From contig MU859076.1 of the NCBI GenBank assembly GCA_033297205.1, positions 186,001 through 250,000 of the forward strand: a stretch of DNA of 64,000 nt, in the 5' to 3' direction. Origin of the DNA: Pseudoneurospora amorphoporcata. Taxonomy: Eukaryota > Ascomycota > Sordariomycetes > Sordariales > Sordariaceae. The translations under genes and the position numbers were made by a program. Each line of letters begins with the position of its first letter. The first letter of the stretch is position 1. The notes beneath the pieces were generated by a model. That model was not told the DNA's origin, did not search any database, and saw only the letters and a program-made list of their open reading frames with translations. Below, in pieces: positions 1-12,721 of the stretch.

Positions 1-2671
1 TTGTTCACCGTCCGACGACTTGGGACAGCATGACCAATGTTGGTGGAATTGCTGGCAACGGGGTCTCCCAAGATAAGAAGGATGGGGTATAAGTTCCGAG
101 AAGAACGAAAGCTACAGGGTCAGCACTAACATGCTCAATGTGCTGAGAGGGGTTGAGACACCATCTGATACTTGCAGTATCACTGTACGGAAATCATAGG
201 ATTTCCCACAAAGACAACCAATGTCATTGTAGAACGAATCCGTAAAAAGATTCACCCATTGGGCACTAGAAACAAACCGACAACAATGAATGCTGATCAT
301 GTCCGAGAAAAGGATGCCCATTGAAGTCTCAACTACCTCCCCTCATGAGTTAGCTCCGTCACCCGCCCGCCGTAGCTTCCGTTCTCAGCTACTGGCGTTT
401 CTTTTCCGTCACAGCAAGAGCAAAGCTGACATTTGCTTGTAGGAATTGTTCATCATCAATGACCATTCCATGTTGTTATTTTGCGTTCAGTCGTTGGTTG
501 ACAAGACAATTGACACGGGGAAAAAAGTCTCCGTGGTCAAACTAACATCCCCTTGACCTTGTCATTATGACATAGAGGCAACAAAGTCCACCTCGGTAAG
601 GTATCGATCGATATAATAAGGGAATGAGATGTTAGAGACCGAACCATCGAGATCTCAACTCTCCAAACATCAAAAGCACGGCGATTTTCACTAAGTTTCC
701 AACTCGACGAGTTTCAGCATAATTAAACCCAGCAGAGCCGCCGCAGCCTCAACCTTCTGTTACACAAACTCGTGTCGATTGCCTGACTACCTCTGCAAAC
801 ATGGTTGACACCGACGTCATGGCCTGCTCCTGGCATGCGCAAAAATGGGTCTCCAGCACTCCCGATTCAACCACCGACCTTCTTCGTTCCTGACCAGAAA
901 ACTGCAAAAAAGCCAAGGACCCCGGAGGGGGGTCCTTCGCGGTGGATGTGTAGCATCCGGCCAAGCCGCGCTCAGCGATCCAAGCTGCCATCAAGCTGCC
1001 GTCGCCGAGACAAAGCGAAGGCATCCAAGTCCGACTTGGCTGTCAAATCGTCCTTCTCTTCTTCGACTTTGCCTATCTGGTGTCTTGGTTCTTGAGTAAG
1101 AGGAAGGACCCCCACGACAAGAAATAAGACGGGCTTCAAGCGCGGCAACTAGTTCTGGAATAGGCAGCTTGCAGACCATGTCAAGAGTAAGACAACTACC
1201 TAACTGCACAGCCAGTCTGATGGAATCATGTTCGCAGTTCTTCGGCCTTCCACCTCACCATGTTGCGGGGAAGCCTGTCATAAACCGCTACCTACAACAC
1301 CCGACTCAACCCCTGAAAAGCCTCTTGGGACGGTTTCCTTCATTCTCGTATCTACCGAGAAAGACTTCTGGGCTTCAGCTGACCACGGGTTTTGAAAACC
1401 TCATTACATAGCGACATCTTGGGCGTACAAAAGCCACCTGAAAACCTCCATATTTCCAATTGGGGCTGAGTCGGCAGGTCGGGCATCCCGGAAACACGTA
1501 TTCCGGAGGTGATTGCCCCACGCTATAATCGGTCATGGGTCCACAGTCCGTGTTCCGGTCCCGGGAATGACTCCACTTTGCTCCGCCTTGACGGGCGACA
1601 AAACCCCGACCTTTGCTCTCGGCGTAGGGGCCAAGCGGAGGCCGCTCCTCGCCGGCGACACTGCCCGCTACGAATGAGAGCTGCTTCCTCTCCCTAACAA
1701 CACCAACAATGGCACAAATCACGGTCGAACATTGAGACAAACCCGTTGATCTCCATCTTCACCAATTGAGACAGCAGGCTCATGATCTTCAAGGAGTGAC
1801 ACACAGTCATTTCTGTTCCCAACTCTCAACAACTCAACAACCCATCCATCCGTTGACACCAGTTCCTTAAAATATAAAACGGGTTGAATGCTACTGTGAC
1901 GACAGACTGTCAGCCACCCTCAATCAAACCATGACCCGGTCAGACTGGACTGTAAGCACTTTGCAGGGCTGAGTCATCCGTTGATCCATCACATGAAATC
2001 ACCTGATAGCGTGTTGACGCGCGTGTTCGTGATGCGGGGCGTTTTTGTGGATAAGTGTGGGTGTGTGTGAACCGCGTCTCGCGTTTTCATCCTTAACGGG
2101 GCTTGACTTGTTGAGTTCCACATTATGGCTTGTCGAGTTTGTTCACGGTGAGATGATATTGTCCTGCCTAAACACCCCTCACGCCTTTCATGAGACATTG
2201 TGCATCAATCAACGGAACACCCGAAGCATCACCAAAGTTACACAAGCCACCAAGTCTTCCTTTCGTCCATCCAACCGTCTCACCATGTTTGCTGTTGAGT
2301 GTCAGCTCCGAAATGTTACGGTATATAATATGTTGTGGAAAGCGGGGCTGTGTGTGCTTCATTGATCCTTCATTTGTTTTAGATGAAGCTGACATACATC
2401 CGCAAGGGTGTTGGCTGCCGATGCTGCCTAGATGGCGCCTGCCTGAGTGTGGTTCTTGGTAAGGAATTTGAAACTCGAGGTTGATGTTGTAGATAGCACG
2501 GTATTGTTGGGGAATGCAGACTGATTGAAACGAGTTGCACGTGTCGTCGCGGTATATATAAAAGGTGAAGAGAAGATCTCGCAATCTCGAGTCGATCTTG
2601 ATCTTGACCTCAAACCCATCAGCCTTACCATCTCCGCCCCTACAACTAACAACACATCACAACCCATCACC
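1..2671. other. gene-free left flank
   Basis: No convincing coding region is seen in 2.7 kb. The open frames on both strands are short, mutually overlapping and lack recognisable domains or plausible intron-joined partners. The last 150 bases hold the promoter of the GFA-domain gene. A weak membrane-protein-like reading on the minus strand at 1-321 is discussed under rejected items. Confidence 0.6.
2538..2565 (+). promoter_or_regulatory. TATA-like element with E-box, promoter of GFA gene
   Basis: A CACGTG palindrome (2538-2543) is followed by TATATATAAAAGG (2553-2565), about 107 bp upstream of the ATG at 2672. The spacing fits a core promoter with a short leader. CACGTG is a known site for fungal bHLH factors; which factor binds here is unknown. 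Confidence 0.4.
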
Positions 2672-3850
2672 ATGTCCTCCTCCTCCTCCTCCGAGACCCA
2701 ACTCCTCAAATACTACCGCGGCAACTGCCACTGCGGGTCCTTCATCTTCACCCTCCTCGTTCCCGAGATTGTCTCTGCCGAATCCTGCAACTGCTCCATC
2801 TGCCGCAAAAAGGGCTACCTCTGGGTGATCCCCGACACCACCAAGGGCCACAAGTTCGAGGTCGTCAAGGACGAAGGGAAGCTGACCGAGTATGTGACGG
2901 GTCCGAGGGGCACGAAACACAACTTTTGTAGCGAGTGTGGGACGGGGGTTTATGCGCTTTGTGAGAAGGAGGAGGAAGAGAGTGGGAAGGGGATCTGGGT
3001 TAACGTAAGTTGCATGGACGGGAGAGATGGAAAAACATGGAATGGAAGTATGAATGACCAAGATATTAACCGAAAAATAGGTCAAAGCGATTCAGGAGTT
3101 GAAGATTTGGGATTTGGAGGTCAAGGAGTATGTTCCGTCATTTCAGTTCCCTGCCCTTTTTTCGCTTTCCATAAATGTCGGATAATTAACTAACACGGTT
3201 CTGTTACAAAAAAAAACAGGTTCGACGGCAAAAGCATCGGTCCCCCATACCAACCCGCCCGCTTCGACGGGCCCGAACCCACGGCCAAAGTCGAGAACGG
3301 GGCCGTCTACCATGGCTCTTGCCACTGCGGTGCCGTCAAGGTGGCTGTCAAGACGAAAGGACCGCTGGATAAGACGTACCAGGAGAAGGTGATGGAGTGT
3401 AACTGTAGTATTTGCCAGCGGGTATGTGTTTCTTCACTTCGCCCCTTCCCTTTTTCTTCTTCTTTTTTCTGTACTAACAACACAAAGGGCGGCTACATCT
3501 GGATCTACCCGACCTCCCCCGACCAAATCTCTTTGTCTGAGGGTTCCAAGGAAAACCTAACCTCCTACGCCTGCCTCCAAAAGGTTATGAGCAAGACCTT
3601 CTGCAAGACCTGCGGCGTGCCGTTGACCAACGTGGCCAACGAACTCATGACGGAAGAACGCATCAGGGCGTCCTGTGATGATCCCGAGATGGTGCTCAGG
3701 TGGAGAAACGTCGTTTGGCCGATTAATGTCAGGTGTTTGGATCGTTGTGCGAGTGATGAGAGTTGGGAGTGGGATGAGAAGGTGAAGGAGCTGACGGTGG
3801 AAAGGGTGGATGGGTGGGGGATGGTGAAGCCTGGGTATGTTAACCCTTGA
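2672..3850 (+). CDS. tandem GFA-domain protein (glutathione-dependent formaldehyde-activating-like)
   Basis: Four exons (2672-3004, 3081-3127, 3220-3421, 3488-3850) give 314 aa. Introns are 76, 92 and 66 nt, with GTAAGT, GTATGT and GTATGT donors. The protein carries two successive GFA (CENP-V/GFA) zinc folds. The first half has NCHCGSF, SCNCSIC and FCSECG; the second half repeats the order with SCHCGAV, ECNCSICQR and FCKTCG. The family binds zinc through these cysteines. Family members were linked to S-hydroxymethylglutathione formation, but most fungal copies have no proven substrate, so the enzymatic role is unproven. The start is preceded by CACC and followed by a serine run. No signal peptide is visible, so it is probably cytosolic. 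Two domains in one chain suggest an internal duplication. Confidence 0.88.
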
Positions 3851-5553
3851 GATGGAAGAGCTTGAGGGCAGGAGACATAGATATGAAGGAGGGGAGGGGT
3901 GGGGTATGGGAGTAGGAGTGGGAAGAGGGGGAGGAGCGGTGCGGTTGATGCCGGATGCGATCCTGTGTTCCTCCCATCCTCTTTTGGTCCTTTTTCCACC
4001 AACATGACTTGTGAAAATTTTCGCTTACTCCTTCGCATCTTCCCCTCCTGAAATTCACTATTGTGTCAATCTTATTTACTTGGATGCGGACCTCTTTTCG
4101 GAGAGTCTTCTTGTCTTGGAGGGCAGGTTGTGTGATGGCTGGATGTTTTCAATCAATTGTTTGAGTTAATTTTCCACAACAACGGAAATCAATAAAATCA
4201 GTAATTGAGATGACATCCTAGGTCTTTGACTGTACCTTCTAAGTAAAGGTAATATTGTGAAAGAAAACTTCGAAGCGCTAGACACATACGGTTCTAAGGG
4301 GAGAATAGGATAAACGGGAAGGGAAACATAAAGCACCCTCGTGAGCGAAGAGACATAATGGGTGAGATGTAATTGTCGAGTGTGAGAACTTTGTGACGGG
4401 GAGTCTTTTCCATCGTCATCGCTCTTGAAAAAAAAAAAAAAATCACAAAAGTTGAACACCGTATAAGTGCGTGTTCGTGTGTCTCGGAAATGGCTTTCTG
4501 AAATGGATTTGGGGGATGTGGTCCGTGTGCGGTACTTCGAAGTAATTCGGGTTAATTTTTTACTAAAGTCACTTTTTGGCTGTACCTTCTAACAATTTCT
4601 GACGATTTCCAGGCCGATTTTTCATTCTGAAATTGCTTGGCAGTTGACTTACTCCACTTTCCTGGATGCGAGCTTTGTGGTTGGTCCAAAAAAGTCTTGG
4701 CGGGCCAAATTTCAGAAAGTCGATTCAGCACCTTCGAGGTGATGAAGTGCTTTTCTGAACGCTTCATGACTGCGCTTTGTACCTCCCAACTGCCAAGACA
4801 TTTCAGAAAGCCCATTTCCGGGACACACGAACACGCACTAAGTTTCAAAATTCGACTTGTTCATGATCGTACAAAAAGCATTAGGTATGTCAAAAAAGCC
4901 AAGCACACAATTACACCCGGTGATGACCGCCAGCTTTTGTTAATTCTCTCAACAGAACTGAGTTCAATGCCCGTACTAGACTTGGGGCTGAACCTTTCGT
5001 CCGCCAAACTATGTAGTTGTGGTCCGCATGTGAGCGAGATCCAAATCGTATAATGCAAACCCAAAACGCCAAGCTATGCAATGCAATGGTATCCATATAC
5101 ACATAAGAAGAAGAGAAGAACATGTCCGTCCATAGCCGTCATGTGTTTGTGAGTCCTGTGATCCTTTGTAAGGGGTGGCCCAGAGTCTCTGTCCCTGTCC
5201 AGGTAGTCCCAACGTTCCAAAGTCCAAACCAAACGCCATCCTGTGTCGTGAAAGTCGACTGTTAAGATTCCCATACCAACCCCCAGTTGGGCCGCACAAA
5301 GAAAGATAGAAAGGAAGGTGTCGTCGTGCGCCCGCCCGCTTAGTCTGTTTGCGATTCATGATTCGTGAAAGCAGATCATCCATCATCGCCCTCATCGTCA
5401 TCGTCCTTCTTACAACTGTTCGTTCCTTCCTCGTACCTCGTCGCTCCTTCTTGTCTACCCTCCGACTGTTTGTCTGGGGAAGGAACGACCCAACGGTCCG
5501 AGTCGCGGCTTCCTATTTTTCGCCAAAGTCCACGGGGTGGGAAGTAGAGGTAC
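3851..5553. other. intergenic, between convergent genes
   Basis: This is the shared 3' flank of the GFA gene and the minus-strand zinc-finger gene. It holds an A13 run near 4430-4442 and two copies of a CTGTACCTTCTAA-like string (about 4230 and 4580). No coding region or RNA gene is recognised. Confidence 0.55.
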
Positions 5554-8500
5554 TCAGCACTCCCCTTCCCCGCCCTCCCCCTCAGCCGGACCCTTCTTCC
5601 TCTTCTTGCTCGGCCTCCTTTCATTCCCCGCTCCCCCGGAACCAAACCCCTCATCCCCCTCAACCCAATGCCCCTTCTCAATCTTATGCTGCCGCAAATT
5701 ATCCGGGCGGTTCTTGTATTGGCTCTTGCATCCCGGAAAGGTACAGCTGTAAATTCTATCGGGCTGATCGCTGTGCTTGACTTTCATGTGCTTGGCCATG
5801 CTGCCCTTGTACCAGCGGGGATCGCCATTGGGGCGGTAGTCGCAGAGGTGGCATTGGGGTGGGGAGAGGGGGTCGCAGTCGGTTTTTTTGGAAGGAGTGT
5901 CAGTGGCGCTGGTGGTGGTGGTGGGCGTTTGCTGTTCTGACGGTATTTGGGATTGGGGGTGGGAAGCTTGTTGTAATTGTTGCTGCAGTTTTTGTTTTTG
6001 TTGGTGCACGTAATTATTGTATTGTGGTTGTTGCGGTCCGGAATTGGCTGTGGCTGTGGTGGTGGGACTGGCGACGTGAGAGCTGTATACAAGAGTTTCC
6101 GGGGGAGTGAGCGTCATTGTCGGCACATAAAGTTTACGATGGTGAGTAACATCTGTGGAGAGTTTGCCGATATCCGTGTGCTCCTTTAGGAAACGCTCTA
6201 GTTCGTCTTGGGGTTCTTCGGTAGTTGCTGCGGGATGACCTATCGTACAATCGAACCCCGATATCATGGACTCGATCACTGATATGCCAAGTTGCTGGTA
6301 TACAGCGCGGTCGTTGACGCTTCCGAAATACTTGAGGTAGATCTCGTCGCATAACTCCCAGACCTTCGGGACGTAGTCACTATAAAAGCGACTCGAGGGC
6401 ATGGATTCCTGATGAGTGCGTTAGCATGATTTGGGGTCGAGATCATAGGGGAGCTGTAGGGGACACCAACCTTTCCGGCGTGAAGCACTTCGATCTCAAG
6501 GCGTCGACCGGACAAGATAGCACCGTTGTTGGCCTTTGTGCAGATTTCAGAGAGTTTTCCTTTGAGTAGTTGCAGATCCTCGTTGTGTTTAACCAGTTCA
6601 CAGAGCATCTTCGTGACATCCGATGAAAATCCTTGGTTTCCGGAGAACATAAGGCCCTCTTGGTGCTTCTTATGGATTTCAGAGTTGTTGATACCGAGCG
6701 AGTGAGATGGTTGACCGAAGACGATGCAGCTTTCAAGCTCTGTAACAGTGCTTGTTAGCTTGCTGTTTGGAGAATCAACAAACACCATCACTTACCATCC
6801 AAAAACCGGCATCCTGCAACGAGAAGGGTATCTGAATCGGTGCTACTCAGATCTACCCGCGTTGTGGGAGCTTTGCCTTTCAGACTAGATGACCTGCTCA
6901 AGGTCACACCTTGGGTCTTCGTACAAAAGTTACCGAGATCCTCGTTTGTAATTCCCGATGGTTCCAAGATTTGATACACCAGTTGACGATACAGATCTCC
7001 TTCATTTTGAGGGAGTAGGTTTTCGTAAGCCAGAGACTGGAGGAATAATTCCTTGGCATCGTGTTCCATGTGTTCTTGCCGAGTGACCAAGTTGAAAGCA
7101 TATATGACGTGAATCAAGCAGAGAAAGTCCATTGACGACGAAGACTGCTCCCCTTGAAGCATCTGTCCAAGTGTTCGTAAACCAGCGAGCGCTATCTCTT
7201 TAGATGACATTGCTCGAAGTTGGCCGGCCAGGGGGTTGTCCAGAATATCTTGGATTGCTTGCTTCGAGGCAGATAGATGTTCCTGAATGAGATCCCAAGC
7301 TGATATGATCATCGTCTCGACCTCGGAATTGCACATGTTGTCATTTTGAAGTTCGATTTGGTCAGGCTCGACTATATCCATGGGATCGTCTGATGTCAAG
7401 TCAAGCTGAGCTGGATATCTCGAGTCTGTCGATGGCATCTCCATGGCAAATAGCAGATTATCCGGTATTTGCGGGACAGGAAACTCTGCTGGGAGTTCAG
7501 CTAGTCCATCAAAGATGCTGGGGAATGACGCATTGTGGAGTGTTTCGACGATTTCGTCCAACTCATCGGTCATCTTGGTATCATTGACTGACCAAGCCAT
7601 GTCGGAGCTCAACCCTTCGCTGTAATCCGTGACCGGAGACACCAAGGTTGAACTCATGGCGGTAAAGATGGTATCTGCACTCGCATTGGACCTGACGGAT
7701 GATTGAGGAGATAGACCATGGCTGCGGGATAGGGCTGCGGCAGGCCTAGAAATGTGCCGTTGTGGGGGACGGCATCCCGGCAGGCCCTGAGTGTTGACTT
7801 GAAGGCACGGCCTCTGGCTGCTGCGCCCTGAGGCATCGTCCGATAAGGTACAGGGAAATGGCGATACGGAATGCGATGCCCCTGAGCCTTCCCAGTTCAT
7901 TCCCATAAAACTTTGGTAAGATGAGAGAAGCATATCGGGTGGTTGCGTGCATTCGAGCTCGGCAGGCTCGGGCATTTCAGGTATCCCGGGCAAAGTCACA
8001 GGCAAGGTGAGTACCACGGATGGAGCGGGCACCATGAGTGCCTGCGGGTCGACACCTGCTTCAGGTCCTGTCTCGGGATTTTGATGGATGATAGGCGCCT
8101 CGACTGAATCAAGTTCGTATCTCATGTTTGATTCCAGTTCCAGGGCTTGGGGGTGCATCGGCATCGTCTGATCGACCAGGGCGACGCTCAAGGAATCGTA
8201 AGACGGTGGTGCACTGGAATAATGGTCAACATTGAATCCGGAATCCTGGCTCCTCTTGGATTTGTGACCTAATCCATGGAAGAACTTCTTGGCCATGGAC
8301 AGCATTTTCCTCCTCTTAGACGGATGACTGAGACATCGCTTGCACTTGACATCGTCGAAACGCTCGACCCGGTTATGCTGAGGACACCAGTACTCTCCTG
8401 TCGAAAGATACCTGCAGTTGACCAGGTGCTTGAGCATTGACTCGTGGTCGCTCAGCAGCAGTTGACATTTGTGGAGTGGGCATTTCGAACGTTCTTCATC

Positions 8501-8943
8501 TTTTAATGTTGGACACAGGTTGCGTTTTACGGCAGCCCATATGATGAACCTGGCCTGCGCACAATCCTGGCTGAGTGTTTCTTGGGTCCTATAGTGCACT
8601 CTTAGCCCCAAGGCTTGACTCGGAATTATAACACGTCGGGGACACTAGGAAAGTAGAAAACATACACACACGACAGTTGCTCGGAATGATGCTGATGCTT
8701 CTGTTGATGCTCGGGTTGCTGTGGTAGTAGTTGTTGTTGAGATACCGAGCTCGGGTCCAAGATGGGATGAAAGAGAGAAGAAGCATGGGCCTCATAGGGC
8801 TGATATAAGCTTTGTGAATCCCCACCGATCTGATGTTGGCTTGGATGATATGACGATACCGTTCTTGTTGTAGAAGGCGTATATCCAGTGATGAGGGAGG
8901 TGAAAGAGAAAGAGTCGTCGTCTTTCTGCTTTTTGGCGTCCAT
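5554..8943 (-). CDS. C2H2 zinc-finger protein, putative transcription regulator
   Basis: Four exons are inferred: 8943-8670, 8613-6796, 6739-6471 and 6408-5554, giving about 1071 aa. The two downstream introns are clear (GTAAGT...CTAAC...CAG; GTTGGT...CTAAC...CAG). The first one (GTGTGT donor, no good branch site) and therefore the N-terminus are tentative. The N-terminal third has a Cys/His cluster (CPLHKC, HLVNC, WCPQH, CKRC) seen in fungal zinc-finger proteins, then a basic stretch (KRRK). The middle is long, Ser/Pro-rich and apparently disordered. Near the C-terminus there is a glutamine-rich stretch (QQKQKLQQQLQQ), then two C2H2 fingers (CHLC...HMKVKH and CTFPGC...HKIEKGH) and a nuclear-localisation-like RRPSKKRKKG. 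DNA binding and nuclear location are inferred. The target genes are unknown. Confidence 0.75.
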
Positions 8944-11900
8944 CTTCCTACGTGTACGGATGTGTTGCAGGACAAAGGTAGACAGGTAGGCGAGCAGGTA
9001 CAACAGCAGGCAACAAGGATCCCTGAGGGCGATACCAGGAACGATAGTCTCTAGCAAGGTGAAAGAACAGACGACGCAGGCACGGTCATCTGAGAAATCA
9101 TTCGCCACACATTGTTTGTTATAATGCGGACGGGATCGCAGGCAGGGGCACTGGCCAGAGAGGTGAGAAGGGGATTAGGCGATGGCGCGCGGGTTGTGGT
9201 TGAGGTCCTATACAATGCGGCGAACAGGGCAAGCAAGTGAGAAGCCTGGCTAATGGCAAGCCAGCTCAGCAAAGTGAGGTTGTCGGCCAGTGGTACGCCA
9301 CCATTCTTAGGACTTTGCGGTTGGCGAGCCGGGGTCACTCGTAGGACTTGGGCGTTGAGCTGCTCTGGACTCGCTGCTTGGGGCTGGACCGTCCAAGAGA
9401 GCAGCTCTGACTGGCTCGACTGGTCACTAGCCACACATGTTGGTCGGGCTGGTCACATTGTATCGTCGCCGGCTGCAGACTGAGGGCGGTGACAAGGCCC
9501 GAAGGAGACGGTGGATTGGCTGCCTCCTCGCAGATGTTGTCTTGGTTGTGGAGGGGTTCGTGATGGGAGGCTTGGCCGGCAACTTATCTTGGCAGGCACC
9601 TTTGGTTATGATCACGTCGTAACGTTGGACAGTGGGTAAGGCCAGTCGCCATCCCCTTTCCCTGCCGCATTTCCAGCTCGGCACGATCGATTCAACAGTC
9701 GGCGTAGGCGTATCTGCCTTGTTGACAGTTGAGAATCCAGACTCTTTGTTGCCTGCCGGGAGAAGAGTGTGAGGCTGTTTGCAAGGCAGAATCGGTCCTT
9801 GGTCCATGTTCAGCTGGGATTGATATGACGTCCTGTCGTACAAGAACTGCACTGACTGCTGATAGGTATACCATCACCACCGGCCTGGAGGACTTGACAT
9901 GTCCATGGCGGCGTGCCCGAGTCCTGCATCCCGGAACAGTGTGCTGACGATGAGGACGCGATAAGCGACATTGATTGCGCTGACCACCTAGGTAGTGATG
10001 AATGAAGATAAAAGGTGGTGTCAAGACGAGAGACGGAAGACACGGTCACTTGCCCCACCAGATTTCCGGGCGGTCGCGGTCCCCGCCCGGGCATCCACAG
10101 TCCTGGCCCCACGTTTTAGCAAGACCGGCCGACAACTGCGGAAGCTAAAGACGGAGACTGCTGGTCCCTTAAGTTGCCTCTCCAGATTGCAACAATTCAA
10201 CATCAAAGCAAGTCCGACTCATGATGAGTTTGGCCCGAGTTGCTTGTAGAATTTTGACTCCCCTCTCCTTACAGGTCCAAGAATTGACAGAGACAGTACA
10301 GCATCGTTCCAATGGTTGGATGAATGTGATACTGCAGCAAGACACGCCCCTTTGCGACCTTTTCTTTACCCAACCCTGCGATGAATCCAAAACAAAGCTG
10401 ACGCTGACGCCGGGGTTACTTTCATCCTTGCGACATGTTTTACATGCCGCTGAGGCAGGCGATGCACGCCCGTGTTTGAGATTGAGTGTCCCAGTGGCAG
10501 CGAGTTCTGGCCTTGATATGTACCTAGTGGGGTTCAACAGCCCGATGAGGCGGGGGGGTTGTTGGAGTCAGAACACAGGACTTGGCGGCAACCCATAAAC
10601 ATCATGATGTCGCCCACGCCATGGTTCTACGCTATCAGCAAACCCATCATCAGCTGCATTTCCATCACGATCACGGGCACCAAAAAGCTGAGCAACCCCT
10701 CTTTCCAAGTCGCGCGGGAATCCTGGCAGTGGTGATAAAAGCACCCATCAAACATGAAAAAGGGGACTAACACAGCCATGCCCGCGCTGTCCATCCATAC
10801 CAATCCAAGTTTGGAACCGTCACACTGAACCCCCCACATTGTCACATCAACTAGGTAGTCTAGTTGTTGCTCACTCGGCTTCGTTATTTTGGATTTTTTT
10901 CTGGGTGCTGCCGTCTTGCCGCCCTTTCGGCAAAGTTGACGGCACACGACCCAGACATTTTGGAATCCGGAGCATGCGGTTGGCAGACTGACTTCTTTTC
11001 AGATCAAATCCATTGGCCTGTGTCTCCGTCTTATCGCGCCATCGAGCATGGAAGCCATGCAGAATGCAGTTTCGTGGGAGAGCAACGGGTGACATCGATC
11101 GCTTCCGCCGTTTGGAATCTTTGTCTGAACATAGGAGGTAACATGCAACATCTGCACGTTCCAGACACTGCAGCCATCCTCTTGTCAGTCACGGGAAGAA
11201 GCCCAAGGGTTCTACGTAGGTATACCACCCACCCCCTTACGTCGTGGAGATCCTGTCACAGGTCACTTATACATGAGTTGATGGCCGTCTACCGTCAAGA
11301 GATCGGCCTATGTATGTCATGTAGAACATGTCAAGCATGTCACTGCGGGCTATCGCGGGAAGGCCGACATAAACATACATATACATACACTTCCTGTCGT
11401 CATCTAACCTGTAGCTGCTTCAGAAGTCTGAAGAAAAGACCAGCCCAGCCCTCGGGAGAAACTCCATTCATGACCCCAGGACATTCAAATTTCTCCCCAA
11501 AGGATCCACACGCACAAAACCCACACCATCTCCAGAATGTCTAGCTGAGTTTTTTAAGGTTGAGGGACCCCTAAGACAAAGCCCGACGCACTTTTCACCA
11601 TCCGATATCTGTTTTCTTTCATCTCGTCCTCTTTCCCATGTTTGTCACTCAAACTTTGCTTCATCAAACTTGTCGGTCCAGGGACAGAAAGTGAAAGGCA
11701 TTGATGAAGACACCCACAACGAGAGCCCTGACGGCTGCTAATACATACCCTGAATTTACCAACGTTACAGGCCCAACACCTCTACCTACCACACGTCCTC
11801 TAGCTCGGTTCACTTGCCGGCCTCCGCTTCAGTTAGATTGCCTCCGCAGTCGCATCCCGGCAGCACCACTACGAGCAACGCCATCAATACGGCTCGACAG

Positions 11901-12721
11901 CGCTCCAATAACATGGACGGCTCACACCACATGTCTTCCAGCATCACGGAGCTCGACTTGAGCAAGTGCCACCCGCGGATGGTTGACAGGATCAAGGCCG
12001 TGCCCGGACTCAAGACCAGTGCTGGTGAGTGAGCATTTCACTTTTCTATCTTTGAGCAGCATCACGAGAAAAGATTCCCCGATGCCGCCCCTTTTCGGTT
12101 GTGTTTTGTGGTTTTTTGTGGTTTGGTTTGTTCCTGTGGCCGAATTTTCCTGCTTGGGCCTGGATTTCTTGGCTCGGCCTGAGGTCCGTCCCACAGGGGA
12201 CAATTCCGGGGTCGGCGGGGCCCGATACCCCGGTCCGTTCATCGGCCAAGACACCTCGAAATCAGCCGGTCAAAGAGACACGTGCTTGGCTTCCCGATTT
12301 CAACACGTCGATATCAATGTTCAACAATTTGCGATGTGCTCGAATTTCAACCCTTTTTGGATCTTATGCATAGATTCCCACGTGGCCTAATTTCTTTTAC
12401 CTTCCTCAATTGTTCTTTCTTTCGCACCGGTGATTGTCTACTCGGAACCATTGCCACCGCTGAACAATCTCTCCAACTTCTCTTCAACTCAAGATAAATC
12501 ACTGTATAATCACCAGTTCTAACATCAACAATTCACCAGCCTTCTTCACCTTCCTCCGCGCCAATCTTGTCCTTCCACACTCCGGGCTCTCCTCCAACCC
12601 ATCAACCCCTTACCTGGAGCCCACCTACGTTCCTCCACCATTACCGCCGAAGCTATCCCGCTCACCATCTTCATCCTCATCCTCATACACCAAATCAAAG
12701 TCCAAAGTAAAACCTAACGCG
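8944..12721. other. 3.8-kb intergenic region with a possible short upstream exon
   Basis: This separates the divergent zinc-finger (-) and GNAT-like (+) genes. Most of it has no supportable gene. At 11913-12024 an ATG opens a 37-codon plus-strand stretch (MDGSHHMSSS...) ending exactly at a GTGAGT donor. An acceptor at 12706-12707 would join it in phase to the downstream GNAT frame, but the intron would be 683 nt without an obvious branch site. It could equally be an upstream ORF in a spliced leader. The rest probably holds leaders and promoters. Confidence 0.45.

Noticed and set aside
1..321. Possible membrane-permease remnant on the minus strand
   Set aside because: Some hydrophobic stretches and an ASNSTNIGHA-like string recall MFS allantoate permeases, but frames are broken and similarity is too weak to call.
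10864..11544. 226-codon plus-strand frame in the 9-12 kb intergenic region
   Set aside because: No domain, irregular codon use, several unusual Cys/Trp-rich stretches and no splice partners.
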